Shown in pieces: positions 51,983 through 62,929 of a stretch of 64,000 bases of DNA; within the stretch, counting starts at the first letter, position 1, and each line of letters starts with the position of its first letter. The notes beneath the pieces are model-generated. The model did not search any database, had not been told where the DNA came from, and worked only from the letters and a program-made list of their open reading frames with translations. The stretch is from Corythucha ciliata. Taxonomy: Eukaryota; Arthropoda; Insecta; Hemiptera; Tingidae. The translations under genes were made by a program, and so were the position numbers. Location: positions 45,508,164-45,572,163 of the forward strand of contig CM075941.1 in the NCBI GenBank assembly GCA_038030265.1, read 5' to 3'.

Positions 51983-52625
51983 AACTTGGGACTTCCGATT
52001 AAGCAACACACCAAAATCGCAGTGGAGAGGCAACGTCTTTTTTATTCTCTTGAATAATAACTCCACTACCTCGCCCCACACCCATCGAAGAAGCGGTGGG
52101 AACTATGAATCACCAAAAGAACTGTCTTTATTTATATAAATCAGATGTTGAACTATACTAATTATTATGACATCTTCCTTTCTTTGTTTAAAAATATTAC
52201 GCTTAAGGGCGAGAAGGCCGTAAGAACCATTCATTTCTGCGGTAGACGGATCCATCAGATGATTTCCTCAACCTCTTCCATTGTGCGATCTTCTTGAACT
52301 GTCGGGCGGCTCGTTGGTCGCTGTTGAACAAATTTTTTAACCGGTTTCGGCACCATGTAATAGCTTGGGACTTCCGATTAAGCAACACACCAAAAGAACT
52401 GTCTTTGATATTGTTAGTATGGTCGCTTAGACTACGAGGGTTAGTAGGTAATGCATGCATGAAACTGTAGCCGTAGGAGCCTACGTTGTCTGTCTTCCCT
52501 CGTTGAGGTGCGTTAGAAACGAACCGGTTTCGGCTGTTCGCCATCTTCAGCGTCTGTTAGTTTCATGCATGCAGAACTGTCTTTATTTATATAAATCAGA
52601 TGTTGAACTCTATTAATTATTATGA
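51983..52625. repeat. Direct partial duplication
   Basis: CTTGGGACTTCCGATTAAGC occurs near 51986 and 52368. AGAACTGTCTTTATTTATAT plus about 30 more bases occurs near 52120 and 52571. The order and spacing suggest a segmental copy with an inserted or replaced middle part. ACCGGTTTCGGC-like phrases near 52340 and 52522 flank the inserted piece. Confidence 0.65.
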
Positions 52626-52834
52626 CAAATGCTATAGCACTTGCGAATGTGAAGTGGATAAGTGATCACTTTATGGGCCCATAAACCGAAACGAGAGGTG
52701 GGGCGCTTTCGCCAGAACAAGAAATGAAAATTGCCCTCATATTCCAGTTTGGAGTGAGGGTGGGGGACGAATTTTTGGTGGCACCGAAGCAGTTTCTCGT
52801 GCAGTGGAATTCATCTCAAAAAGGGGCGTATATG

Positions 52835-53036
52835 TTGTATTTGTGGGCGTTTTAAATGAGTATCGAAATAAACGAACAGAAACTTTTATTAGCATATCGC
52901 ACGAGAGAAACAGAAAAATCCAAAAAGCAAAAACTGAGATGGAAAACATAGGGAACAGGGAAGGAAGGTAATTGATGTATTCGTTAAGGGGATTCTGGGG
53001 AAAACAGGAAGAAGCTAAACGGATTGGGATACAACA
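52835..53036 (-). repeat. Gypsy-3 3' LTR
   Basis: On the minus strand it starts TGTTGTATCCCAATCCG and ends CACAAATACAACA. It is 202 bases long and contains a 26-base stretch (AAAAGCAAAAACTGAGATGG region) missing from the other LTR. Confidence 0.92.
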
Positions 53037-53048
53037 TCTCTTCCTCTC
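53037..53048 (-). other. Gypsy-3 polypurine tract
   Basis: The minus-strand run GAGAGGAAGAGA lies immediately before the 3' LTR. Confidence 0.75.
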
Positions 53049-53179
53049 ATAGTGAATTAAAGTAATTACAAAAAACAAATTATGAAGCGGTAAAAAGAAA
53101 GGAAACAAAAAAATTGATCAATGAGTGTTACGATGAATATCATAGTGGCGGCCGGGTCGCGCGCTTCGTTCTGCGCTGT

Positions 53180-53640
53180 AAAGTCCGACAAGGCGAACCT
53201 GAGACATTCGGCGGCGGCGTTCTCACCTCGGACGTCGATGGGCTTCCCGGTTGGGGTCTCCACGTCTGACAATTGAGAGCGCTCGTAGAAACGGACGCGT
53301 CTCTCTAGCTCAGGTGACCCTGGGGTAGCACGTTCGCCGAAAGGGATTTGCATTCCCGGCCCTTGATGCATTTGGTCGATATGCCGTTTGTACCGGACGT
53401 CCCGACACTCGATTTCATGGTGGAGATCGCCGAGCACGGCAGCGACTCGACCCTGAAGCCATTTAGGGGAAGACTTAGTAGTCCCGTAGCCTCGAAATAA
53501 AACAACGTCTCCTAATTGGAAGTGTCGAAAATTGTGGACTGATGGTATTTTCATTTTTCTTTTTTGTTGGAAATCCGGGAGAGCCAAATCCAGGCGTCCT
53601 CGGATGGTATGGTGTGGTACGCTTGTGGTATTTGACACCT
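53180..53640 (-). pseudogene. Gypsy-3 integrase C-terminal region
   Basis: RGRLDLALPDFQQKRKMK is followed by FQLGDVVLFRGYGTTKSSPK and YKRHIDQMHQGPG, the DNA-binding end of Mag-like integrases. Upstream it joins the integrase core at a deletion, in a different frame. The tail after KRHIDQM is acidic and runs to a stop before the polypurine tract. Confidence 0.82.
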
Positions 53641-54116
53641 TGCACCTTAAGAAAACCCGTGAAGTCGCTGGATGTAAACTGAGGCCCATAGTCAGTGACG
53701 GTAGTAGTAGGGGATCCATATGAAGAAAACAACTTTTCCAGAATCGCGGATGTCGACTCTGTTGTTGATGAGCGTGTGATCTCTACCTCCATCCATTTGC
53801 TGAAGGCGTCCACCACGATAAGCAGGTACAAACCATTCATCATAGGACCAGCATAATCCACATGGATTCGCTCCCATGGACGTGAAGGGTAGTCCCAACG
53901 GTGCTCTGTGAACTGCTCTGGTGCGTTTAAGTTTTGCCGGCACGCTGAACATGAGGCGGCAAAATTTTCCAGATCGCTGTTAATTCCAGGCCAGTACATG
54001 AACCCTCGCGCCAAGCCCTTCATCTTCGATATACCCATGTGCTCTGAATGTAGTTCCTCTAATATGAGGGGGCGAAGTTTAGCTGGGATGACTACTCGAT
54101 TTTTGAACAATAAGCA
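53600..54116 (-). pseudogene. Gypsy-3 integrase core, third catalytic region deleted
   Basis: The zinc-binding module (HSEHMGISKMKG ... CSAC) and two catalytic aspartates (RIHVDYAGP and VTDYGPQF) are intact. After TTPYHP the sequence jumps to the GRLDLALPDF region, removing roughly 90-100 residues that include the catalytic Glu. An in-frame TGA at 54117-54119 separates it from RNase H. Confidence 0.88.
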
Positions 54117-54650
54117 TCAACCATTCGAGTGCTTATACTCTCGTTCACCGCGCTTCCACTTGCCGAGATTGTGTCCTTGTAGAATGATTTGGAGAAGCGG
54201 ACCAAGTTCCGGATCTGCCGCCGAGTGGAGCATGAATTCATCAAACTCGTCGGCCTCTCCAGGCGCAGGAAGCTTCGGTGGTCCCGGAATGGAACGTGAC
54301 AGATAATCGGCATTATAGTGCTGAGCAGTCGGACGATATATAATCTTGTAACTGAAGTATGTCAAGAAATCAACATAATTGGCCATGCGTGAAATACATA
54401 ATTTTGGGAGAGTTGTTGACGGATGAAATATTTGAGTTAACGGCTTGTGATCGGTAATTAAGGTAAACTGATGAGCGTAGAGGTAATGAAAGAATTTCTG
54501 GCAAGCCCATACTATTGCTAGAGCTTCTTTATCGATCTGAGGATATCGGCACTGTGTGGAAGTGAAAGCTTGACTGGCGTATGCGAAAGGACGTCCGGAA
54601 CCATCTTCCAGGCGATGGGAAAGAACTGCACCCATTAGTGTCGGTCGCCA
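54117..54650 (-). pseudogene. Gypsy-3 RNase H
   Basis: MGAVLSHRLEDGSGRPFAYA, DKEALAIVWACQKFFHYLYA, FTLITDHKPLTQIF and NADYLSRSIPG form an RNase H domain and its linker, in one open frame. The first strand (LLLATDTN) is in another register just upstream, with a small deletion at the join. Confidence 0.88.
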
Positions 54651-54808
54651 GGAGGAGCTTATCTAGATCTTATCTAGATGTATTTGAGATGGATATAATG
54701 AATATTTCTATCGCCGGAATTTTTAATTAATAAATTAATTAAACTGATGTTATCCGAACGACGATGGAAGGGCATAGCCCAACACAATTGGAGTTTCGAG
54801 AAAAAATG

Positions 54809-54881
54809 GCTCCCCGGCGGGATTTGAACCCGCAACCTCTGGATTACCAGTCCAGCACGCTGCCAATTGCGCCACGGAGAC
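54809..54881 (-). tRNA. tRNA-like gene, anticodon GGT (left arm)
   Basis: 73 bases on the minus strand fold as a cloverleaf: acceptor GTCTCCG/CGGGGAG (with one mismatch at pair 1-72 and one G-T), D-arm GCGC/GCGT, anticodon stem CTGGA/TCCAG with loop CTGGTAA (anticodon GGT, formally Thr), T-arm GCGGG/CCCGC. The A-box TGGCGCAATTGG and B-box GGTTCAAATCC are good. Eukaryotic Thr tRNAs normally use AGT rather than GGT, so this may be a tRNA-derived pseudogene. The body also resembles tRNA-Asn at its 5' end. Confidence 0.5.
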
Positions 54882-54966
54882 GCCTTTGGGAGTCGTACTC
54901 CGAGAGAAAAGTTATCCCTCGCTTATCCCTCGGATAGCTATCCCTCGGAGTACGACTCCCAAAGGC

Positions 54967-55039
54967 GTCTCCGTGGCGCAATTGGCAGCGTGCTGGACTG
55001 GTAATCCAGACGTTGCGGGTTCAAATCCCGCCGGGGAGC
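54967..55039 (+). tRNA. tRNA-like gene, anticodon GGT (right arm)
   Basis: This is the mirror copy of 54809-54881, differing in the variable loop (AGACG against AGAGG). It has the same cloverleaf, the same GGT anticodon, the same 1-72 mismatch and good A and B boxes. No T-run terminator follows immediately: ATTTTTTCTCG, six T after one base, could act as one. Confidence 0.5.
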
Positions 55040-55120
55040 CATTTTTTCTCGAAACTCCAATTGTGTTGGGTTATGCCCTTCCATCGTCGTCCGGATAACA
55101 TCAGTTTAATTAATTTATTA

Positions 55121-55854
55121 ACCTTTAACATTTGTAGAGAGTCTCTAGCATGAACAAGAGTGTCGTCGTAGAAGTTGATAACGTTGGGAATCTCCGCCAA
55201 CACTTTTTCCATCTATCTCTGCCACGTAGCCGGAACAAAGGCTGCACCGTAGACAGCACGAGTGGGACGTATTAAACCGTGAGTCGTGGTGTTAAGAGTA
55301 AGAATTTCGCTAGCCATCGGGCTTAGAACCAAGTGTGAATATGCATCTGTAACATCAAGGTGGCAGATAATTTTGGAGGTGCCGATTTGATTAAACAAAT
55401 ACTCGGCTTTTGGAATCGGGTGCCCGTTGATAACCATTAGCGGATTTACTGTTGGTTTGTAGTTTCCTGTAATGCGTAACTGACCATTATTTTTCGCAAC
55501 CACATGTGTCGGCGAAGCCCACTGTGACGACGCGACGCGCACATACTGGCCCGATGCTAGTTTGCGGTCAATTTCGGCTGCGTAACGAGCCTTTAACGCA
55601 TAAGGCACCTCAATGGGGCAAGCGAATACGGGTTTGGCATCTGGAATCAGTTTAATTGAAATAGGATCCGTTTTCAGGACACCTGCCATCTCATCGAACA
55701 CATCGCTGAACTGTGCTAGTAGAGATTCAAACTCCGATGGACGGTTCTGCGCACTTAGTACTGTGTTCGTGTGAAGAATTTCTTGGAACGGAATGTAGTG
55801 AACAAATCTGGCAATCCATTGTCTGCCCATGAGGGTGGAAACAAATGTACGCAT
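55121..55854 (-). pseudogene. Gypsy-3 reverse transcriptase, interrupted
   Basis: SQWASPTHVVAKNNGQLRIT, GNYKPTVNPLMVINGHPIPK, CHLDVTDAYSHLVLS (motif A) and, after an in-frame TAG at 55213-55215, EIPNVINFYDDTLVHARDSL (motif C). The thumb and connection that should follow are absent and the tRNA hairpin begins at 55120. Its upstream part holds the protease-RT linker (LMGRQWIARFVHYIPFQ). Confidence 0.88.
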
Positions 55855-56400
55855 CTAAAGAGTCTTGTCTGCCATTGTAGGTGACGGGAAGTGTAATTTT
55901 TCCGATGCATTTGTTAGTATCACCGGAGTAGCTTTTAAATATCCTATCAGAAGGAGTTAAAAAAGAAGAAAAATTAGATATCAATTTTCGAATAGTATTA
56001 ACACTCATCATGGAACAAGCAACTCCCATGTCAAGCTCCATTACTAATGGTTTATCGCTTATGGAGACAGTAAGCATAGGTCTCAGGCCCGGAGAATCAG
56101 CCACGAGAACGTGACCTAGGAAACTCACCGATGACACATTAGGCCCAAAATCAGAGAATTCCGAGACTTGATTATTTTTTGACTGGCGGCAAGCGCGTCC
56201 AATATGTCGTACTCGGCCACAATTGGAACATTTAGCGGTACGGAACTTACAGTCGGCACGCCGGTGGCCTGTTTCACCACACGAGTGACAAGAGGTCGAT
56301 TTTTCTGTAGTAATCGATGCACGAGACCCTCTCGAACAGCTGTGACTGGGGGGGGGGGTGCCCGAGAATCACGGCGAGAACTCCGTCCCTGGCGACCACG
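55727..56400 (-). pseudogene. Gypsy-3 gag zinc knuckles and protease
   Basis: Two knuckles, CHSCGETGHRRADC (56249-56290) and CSNCGRVRHIGRAC (56189-56230), are followed by the aspartic protease. Its active site reads MELDMGVACSMMS, where the family has D-T/S-G, so the Thr/Ser is Met and the protease is likely dead. The frame continues to IGKITLPVTYNGR and ends in another register at 55727. A shift near 55830 leads to the RT. Confidence 0.85.
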
Positions 56401-56440
56401 CGATCAGGAAGACTTTTGGAACGTCTTTAGGGGGGCCGAC

Positions 56441-57151
56441 TCATAGCCCCGCACGAGTCCCCTCCTGAAGCCCCAGATAGTCGGACGCAAAAGAGGTTGC
56501 CTCCATTTCGTACGCAATGGTTAAAGCCTCCTGGAAGGTTGTAGGTTTTCTTGAAAAGATTTCGTCGCGAATATCCCGTCGACGAATACCATGAAGGAAC
56601 TGAGCAATCAACGCTCGATCCAGGTACTCCTTGAATTCGCAACATGCGGACGCAGCACGTAACCGCGCAGCGTAAGCCTTAAGAGTTTCAGAGGGTTCCT
56701 GCTTAACCGCTCGAAACTTTATCTCCTCCGCATACATGTTGACCGGGGGATCTAAATGATCGATCAGCATAGCCGTGATTTGATCGTAAGTCAGCGCATC
56801 GACAGAGTTGGGCTGCTGAAGATGCTCTAGGTGTGTGTTAAGGTACGATCCCATGTACACCAAAACAAGTTTAGCCTTCTCAACCGGAGTGGTGACCTGA
56901 GCAAGTTGCGGAGCTCGGCTGAAACGCTCGAAGTAAACCTTCACAGAAGGAAAACTGGCGGGCTCGTATTGTTCTAAATGATCGCGACGATGGTCGCTCG
57001 GAGCCTGAACTTTAGTACCCGATACCTCGATCTTCTGAAGTCTGCGAAGAATCTCCGTCTGCGTTTGTTGCATTTGCTGAATGAGCTGAGCCCGCAACAC
57101 CTTCAACCATCGATAATTCTGACCGTGCTCACGAGGAAAAAGAACCAGCAC
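56441..57151 (-). pseudogene. Gypsy-3 gag capsid region
   Basis: This 236-codon frame has an N-terminal coiled region (QLIQQMQQTQTEILRRLQKI) and a Ty3/Gypsy-type retrotransposon gag domain: YFERFSRAPQLAQVTTPVEK, QEPSETLKAYAARLRAASAC and FLHGIRRRDIRDEIFSRKPT. It stops at 56441 just before the zinc knuckles, which are in another frame; a G run at 56348-56358 lies nearby and may be the site of the shift. Confidence 0.85.
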
Positions 57152-57172
57152 GTATTAGTAGAAAAAGTGCAT

Positions 57173-57186
57173 CACTTCTGACACCA
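57173..57186 (-). other. Gypsy-3 primer binding site, tRNA-Leu type
   Basis: The minus-strand TGGTGTCAGAAGTG lies two bases after the 5' LTR. It is complementary to the 3' end of tRNA-Leu (CAA type), which ends CACTTCTGACACCA with CCA. Confidence 0.65.
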
Positions 57187-57188
57187 CT

Positions 57189-57365
57189 GTTGAATTTGTG
57201 GTCGTTTTAAATGAGTACCGAAATAAACGAACAGAAACTTTTATCAGCATATCGCACGAGAGAAACAGAAAAATCCACAGGGAACAGGGAAGGAAGGTAA
57301 TTGATATATTCGTTACGGGAGTTCTGGGGAAAACAGGACGAAGCTAAACGGATTGGGATACAACA
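57189..57365 (-). repeat. Gypsy-3 5' LTR
   Basis: 177 bases long; it matches the 3' LTR with about nine differences and a 26-base deletion. It is followed by GTATA, the second copy of the target duplication. Confidence 0.92.
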
Positions 57366-57370
57366 GTATA

Positions 57371-58299
57371 TATAAAGACAGATGTGTGGATTATGTTTCC
57401 GAGAAATCAAGAAGAAATTTATGAAAATCAACGCGAATGGCAACTGTCTAAATCGTTTCCTATAGTTATCGGTGCCCTCAAGTGCACCATCATAAAAATA
57501 ACTAAACTTAAAATTCACGGGGACGAATATGTGAACAGAATAGGCGTGGCTAGTATTTTAGTGATGGGATGTACCTAGGTTTATTTTTGGTACTTAGGTA
57601 GATATCCAGGTACATTTTTATTTCAAGCACCTGAAACAGAACCTAGGTACCGAAAAACTGGACGTTGGCCACGTGGGTAAGCCTGACAAATATACCAGTG
57701 TAGTCAGTAAAGCTAAATAATTGTGAGTGTGCAAGTTCGGGTCCAAATTTATGTGAAATTACAAGTTTCCTGATTGAATATTCGGGAAATTATAAGTTTC
57801 AGGTCTGTACATAGGCAAGCGAAATTGCAATATTCTTACCTTTATTTTCAATTTGAGTTTCAGCGCTAAGTATCTAAGTATTCGCGAAATTGCTTGTTTT
57901 TGGTCTTTATTTTCGCGAAATTGCAAGTTTCTGGGCTTCTTTTTATAGTGATTGTGGAATCATAGCCGCCCACGACAGTGCCCAAAGTACGAGTATTGGG
58001 AGTTAAATATGCGGGATTGAAAGCTTCCTGGCTGAATATTCAATTTGAAGTGTTGGCTATTTTCTCCTAATCCACCACCCACCAAGGGCTCAAGAGTGCG
58101 ATTTTCAGGTCCATTTTCACCAGCCCTATCTGACAAAAACGTCTTTATAATGGTACGTTGTGCCTTGTTGGTTTTGGGCGATTTTTCTCGACTCAGAGTA
58201 GCCTCTGAGTGCAGTTCTTTTCTGTGAGAAAGTTTACAGGCAAGTCTACGCCTGAAATGGAATATGGCTAATTCCCAGTTTCTGTACGCCCTTAGGCGG
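57371..58299. other. No gene; start of second AT-rich repeat family
   Basis: From about 57750 the phrases GCGAAATTGCAAGTTTC and CACGACAGTGCCCAAAG appear, which recur at 60.4-61.5 and 63.0-63.3 kb. Before that the sequence is unassigned. A 64-codon frame at 57384 starting MWIMFPRNQEEIYENQREWQ is protein-like in composition but I do not recognise it. Confidence 0.45.
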
Positions 58300-60410
58300 C
58301 TAAAATTGAGAATGCACGTTAATTTGCTGTTTTGGGGCAATCACGCGGCAAAAATTTTAAAAAAATGTCTTAGCTGAAATAGCGAAAAAGCGCTTAGTCG
58401 TGGCTAAAATTGAAATAATGCGTCAATTCGTGGTTTCTGATACAACTTCCACGCCAAAATTGAGAAAAAAGGCTCTTGTGTAGTACTTCGGGAAAATTCG
58501 CGACTAACGATGAGATTGAGAACAAAGAACAACAAAGATGTGGGGGCATGACCCACCTTTTTTTTTTTTTTTTACTAAAATTAAGACATGCGCTAATTCC
58601 CAAACCCTCAAAGTTGTTCGTTCGGATAAACTAAGGATGATGAGAGACCTCGTATAGAGATTTCCTCAATACGGTCGATTTGTCTTGTCCCCCTCCCCCG
58701 GCTCTTACAATTTCTCAAATTTGGCCGCTTAAGGCTATAGCCCGGTAGCTCCCCCCCCCCCATGATCCGGCCCTGTGAACATGCAACATGTGAGGGTGCT
58801 GGGAGGTTCACCATTGTTGATATACGTTGGCTTGGTTATGTTCACGATTCTCGCATTTGGAGAATGAACGCAGCACACAGATTCTTGCGAGGTACCGAAA
58901 GCGCAGGCTCTAAAAGCTGAAAATTAAATTTCGTGGGTTTTAAGATTGCCGTAAACCCAATTTCATGGCCCCCAGGAAACAGTGAATTTCCGATTTTTCA
59001 ATTATATCAATAATTGAGCGCTATTGACGATGATAATCTTTGTTCCCATGTTGGAAAAAAAATCTGAAGAATCCGGGGCCCCCCTATAGACGCCTAAAGA
59101 CGGTGTGGCGTCATCTTTTTGTTTTCATTATATTTTGGTCATATGAATTAATAAAAACAGTCTTTGGGAGAAAATCGAAATAAAAAGTTTCTACCAGTTC
59201 TTGGACCAATTTTATCAACGGGACATCGAAACCCGTTAACGGCACTGATCCGACCTGGAGAATGGAACGTTACCAGGCGGCCAGGTGATGGACAAATAGC
59301 TTGACTGCAACCGCTTGACTACAAACGCTTATCGGAAGGCTCAAATTGTGAAGATTCTTGCCTTCTGGCGGTAGCTTCGCCGATAAAATTGAGAAGTCGC
59401 ACCAAGGCGCTATTTTTGGCCTGTGGGTTCTGTGCTGAAGGAAGTACAGCACTAATTAAAGGAGTGTAAATGAAAAAGGAAAAAAATCGCGACTAAAATT
59501 GGGGGTGGAGCACGCTAATACCGGGCACAAATTGAGAATAATATGGCCAATTTGCAACTAAAATTTAAAAAATCAGTCATTTGTGCATGTATCAAAAGGA
59601 GAAAAAGCACTAATCAGCGGCGAAAAACGTTAATTCACGGCCAAAATTGAGAAAAATCGCTAATTAATAAACCACTGCTAAAATTGAGAAAAAGTGGACG
59701 CGACTAAAATCGGTCAAAAAGCTAATTCGTGGCTAAAGTTGAAAATAATCGCTAATTAATTCGCGACTGAAACAGAGAAAAATCGCTAATTCGTGGATTA
59801 AATTGAGAAAAAGTGTTCATTCGTGGATAAAGAGGAGGAGAAACGTTAATTCGTGGATACGAAACGCGCTAGTTCATTAAAAAAAAACCGCTAATTTCCG
59901 GGGAATATTGAGAAAATCGCTAATTAACTAGGCTAAAATTATGAAAAACACTCAAATTCCAACCAGCCAATTCGCAACTTTTGCAGCCAAAATCTTGGAA
60001 AAAGCGCAATTTCATGGCTATAGGTGAAAAAAGACTGTTTATTCACGGCAAAAATTAAGGAAAACGTTGCCTTGTGCCAAAAATTTGGAATAAACCAATT
60101 CATTTCAATTCGCGGGTAAAATTGAGAATATCGTCAATTTGTGGTTTAAATTGATCATAAAATTACGAAAAAGCCGTAATAAAGGAAAATGCAACGTAAA
60201 AAATATGTATTTCTTGTAATATAGAGGCTAAAGGGGCTTCACAGAGGTTTCCGCCCCGGGCCATGCGATATAGGTGAAGGTCCGTCTAGTGCCGGTTCAA
60301 ATCCGCGGCTAAAATTTAAAAAAATGCTAATTCGACCAGTTCGCTGCTAAAATGGTGAAAATCACTAATTCAAAGATCAAATAGAGGAGAAAATTTTCAA
60401 TTTTACCTTC
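58300..60410 (+). repeat. AT-rich minisatellite array, block 5
   Basis: Degenerate units of the same family as block 1 (GCTAAAATTGAGAAAAA, CGCTAATTCGTGG) with interruptions at 58580-59240. The phrase GATCCGACCTGGAGAAT near 59248 matches the hAT subterminal region, so this may be another decayed copy of that element. Confidence 0.75.
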
Positions 60411-61500
60411 AATGCCCAGGTAAAATTGAGAGAAATACATTCGAAATTGCAAGTTTTGGGCCTTTTTTTGGGTGGGCGTAAACCCGGGGCTAGCCAACCA
60501 CGACAGCACCAAAAAGTCTGGCGAATACGGTCATAAAATTACATCCCACTGGACTAAATAAACGGCGGAATAGTCAGTTTTGGGTGACATTGTTAGTTTC
60601 TGGTATTTATTCGTTTGAAATCGTCAGTTTCTGGACTTAATTTCCATTCAATTTCGAGTTTCGGGAATCTTTCTCAGTGACGGTGGTCCGCGACAGTGCC
60701 CACAGCTCCCAGTCTTCAAATTTTGCAACTTGGAAACTGCCTGGCTGAATTTCTGCGATTACAGAGAGTTTCATGTCTCAATTACGGCCAAATTGAAAGT
60801 TTAGGGCATTTTTTTGCCGGCCAACCCCAACAGCGCTTTAATCCTGCGACGGATAGCCGTAAAATTGCAACGGCTGTTACAGTTTTAGGGTATTAATTAA
60901 AGCAAAATTGCAGTTTCGAAACCATTTTTTGTAGCGGTTGAGCCTGTGGCTAGCATGCCCTGTCTCAGGTCATAGCCTCTGACGATTACCCACGAAATTC
61001 GGGTCTTCATCTCATCAAAGTTGAAAGTTTTGGGTATTTAATTTAGGAGAGAAATTGCCAGTTTCGATGCTAGATCTCCATGAAATAGCAAATTTGCAAT
61101 TGCTATTTTGTGGGCTATGACCCCGGGCTAGCCTGCCACGACGGATCGCGTTGAAGGCTGACGCGCGAGGCACATACGTAACGTATAACATTCAGGGGGC
61201 AAATATCTGTGAATTTGGACCCTTCCAGGCACAATTTCTGCGAAATTGCAAGTTTCAGGTCCTTATTTCACTTAAATTGCACGTTTCAGTGCCAGTTTTG
61301 TTTAGTGGCTGCTGGCTCTGGGCTAACCACCTTCGACTGCGCCCATATACACGATTAGCCGTTTAATGTGTAGAGGTAACTATTTGTGATTTTGCAAATT
61401 TGGGTCCCATAATTTGAGCAAAATTACAAGTTTTCTGGCTGAATGTCGCGTCTTTGGTGGTTAATTTAAGCGAAATTGCAAGACTGGAAATCCGTGAATA
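60411..61500 (+). repeat. Second AT-rich repeat family
   Basis: Repeated phrases are GAAATTGCAAGTTTC and a motif around GGGCTAGCCnnCCACGACnG followed by CGCCCA. The latter appears near 60490, 60690, 60960, 61130 and 61310, giving a period of about 180-270 bp. Related copies lie at 57750-58020 and 62930-63270. This family is different from the 29-bp minisatellite. Confidence 0.7.
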
Positions 61501-62929
61501 AATCCTCAACACTCTTACCCGTGAAAAATCGGTGAGTAAGCGCTTCCAAATGCACACACAACCCTCGAAACCCCGCCACAATTTCAAGGGGGCTCTCAAT
61601 CTCCCAAAGGTATAATAAATCTTGATTTATGGGCTTATCTGAGTAGTTCATTACTTTCTCCCCCTCCCTCCACCGCAACTTTTCGATATATGTAAGCATT
61701 CTCTCGAGTGCTGGATGGTGTGGGCGCGGCGGGGGCATTAAGAAGAATAGGGGACGATGATGATGGAAAGAGGGGAGGGGGATGTAGGGATTTTGTCTGA
61801 AGTGGAGTTTCCTATAGTTGGGTCTGGTCTCTAGGGACGGGGAGTGGGTGGAGGGGGCGAGGTTGCTCGCCAAAGTGCACGCGTTCGAAGAAATCTGAAT
61901 CTCGACAAAAGCCGAATTTAAGGACGTCCAGAGGTGGGGGTGAAGGAGGCAGCGAAAGAGTCAATTTAAAAGGAAAGAAAAATGTTGAATTTTGAATCAT
62001 AAAAAAAAAATGTCGTTACCTTAAAATAATGTTTTTCCTGCTTCTTACCCTTTAGAGCAATTAAAAAAAAAAAGAATGACATGACATCGCTTAAAATTAT
62101 TAATATTTACAAGTTTTTTAAGTGCGTGAAGTTCCTTTTACTCATGATGAAGAGACCATTTAATTAAACCATTCCTGAAGTGATTAATCGTACTGCCACC
62201 CCCCTCGCATGTTACTCCTTGAAATGGAACAACCCCCCTCCCTCTCTTCGATCATCCGCCAACAACATTGGAAAAAAAAAGTCCCCGCATTTATTATAAT
62301 AATCAGTTTTTATTCCAGGTATGGAAGGGTAAGTTTATAAAAATTCAGTTAGAGCAGTAAATCTTCGAGCAATATAATAAATCCATAGTTTTCTATAAAC
62401 GAATTAATTAAGACAATTTATCGATACTACAAATGCTTGGAAATGATTATGGTTGGGTGCGGATGGGTAATGTGTATGAGGGTGGGGGGGCAGTCATCTT
62501 GGACAAGCCATTAATCATTTCTTAGTGCATTAACGGACGAGACAGAATAAAATACAGGCAGGTTTAGTGATTTCTTCTTTTTTGTTTAAAACTAAAACCT
62601 CAGACCGCGCATTTAATTGTAGAAAATAAAAGAAAGAAAAAAAAAAATGAGAGGGAAATTAGCTCGACAGGGGACAAGGACGTTATTCAAAGGTTTTAAA
62701 TAAATAAATAGTAGTGTGTGTGGACCGCCGACGGGGCGCCTCAGTTTTATAAAAGGCGAGCTAATTAGTTTGAAACAATGAAAAGTTGAATTTATTGACG
62801 TGATACTCACAATGGGGGCTTTGCTGGGATTAGTCGCTAGAGAGGGCTAATTTAGGGTTAGGCGTCAACATCTTGGGTAGCAGTGATAATAAGTCTTTTT
62901 CAATCCAATTACCAGGACTGTGAAGCCGA
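61501..62929. other. No gene recognised
   Basis: AT-rich DNA with A runs, C runs (62196, 62225) and G-rich runs (62480). The minus-strand frame at 61466-61873 (135 codons) is His/Pro-rich and low complexity and overlaps the second repeat family at its end, so I do not call it a gene. Confidence 0.45.

Larger units (their letters stand above)
54730..55120. mobile_element. Hairpin element with two head-to-head tRNA-like genes
   Basis: Arms of 175 and 177 bases (54730-54904 and 54944-55120) are inverted complements with only a few differences, around a 39-base loop built of TTATCCCTCG-like repeats. Each arm carries one tRNA-like gene, both transcribed outward-to-inward relative to the loop as inverted copies. 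It splits the Gypsy-3 RT right after the YDD-containing region, with loss of the RT thumb. It may be a foldback transposon or a tRNA-retrocopy that was inverted and duplicated. Confidence 0.85.
52835..57365 (-). mobile_element. Gypsy-3, full-length Mag-like Gypsy retrotransposon
   Basis: It is flanked by GTATA (52830-52834 and 57366-57370). LTRs with TGTTG...CAACA ends enclose, on the minus strand, a tRNA-Leu-type primer site, gag with two zinc knuckles, protease, RT, RNase H, integrase and a polypurine tract. The LTRs differ at about nine positions plus a 26-base indel, so it is older than Gypsy-2. Damage includes a mutated protease active site, two in-frame stops, frameshifts, an integrase deletion and a tRNA hairpin inserted in the RT. 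Confidence 0.92.

Noticed and set aside
61466..61873. A 135-codon His/Pro-rich minus-strand frame
   Set aside because: Low complexity, no domain, and its end lies in the second AT-rich repeat family.
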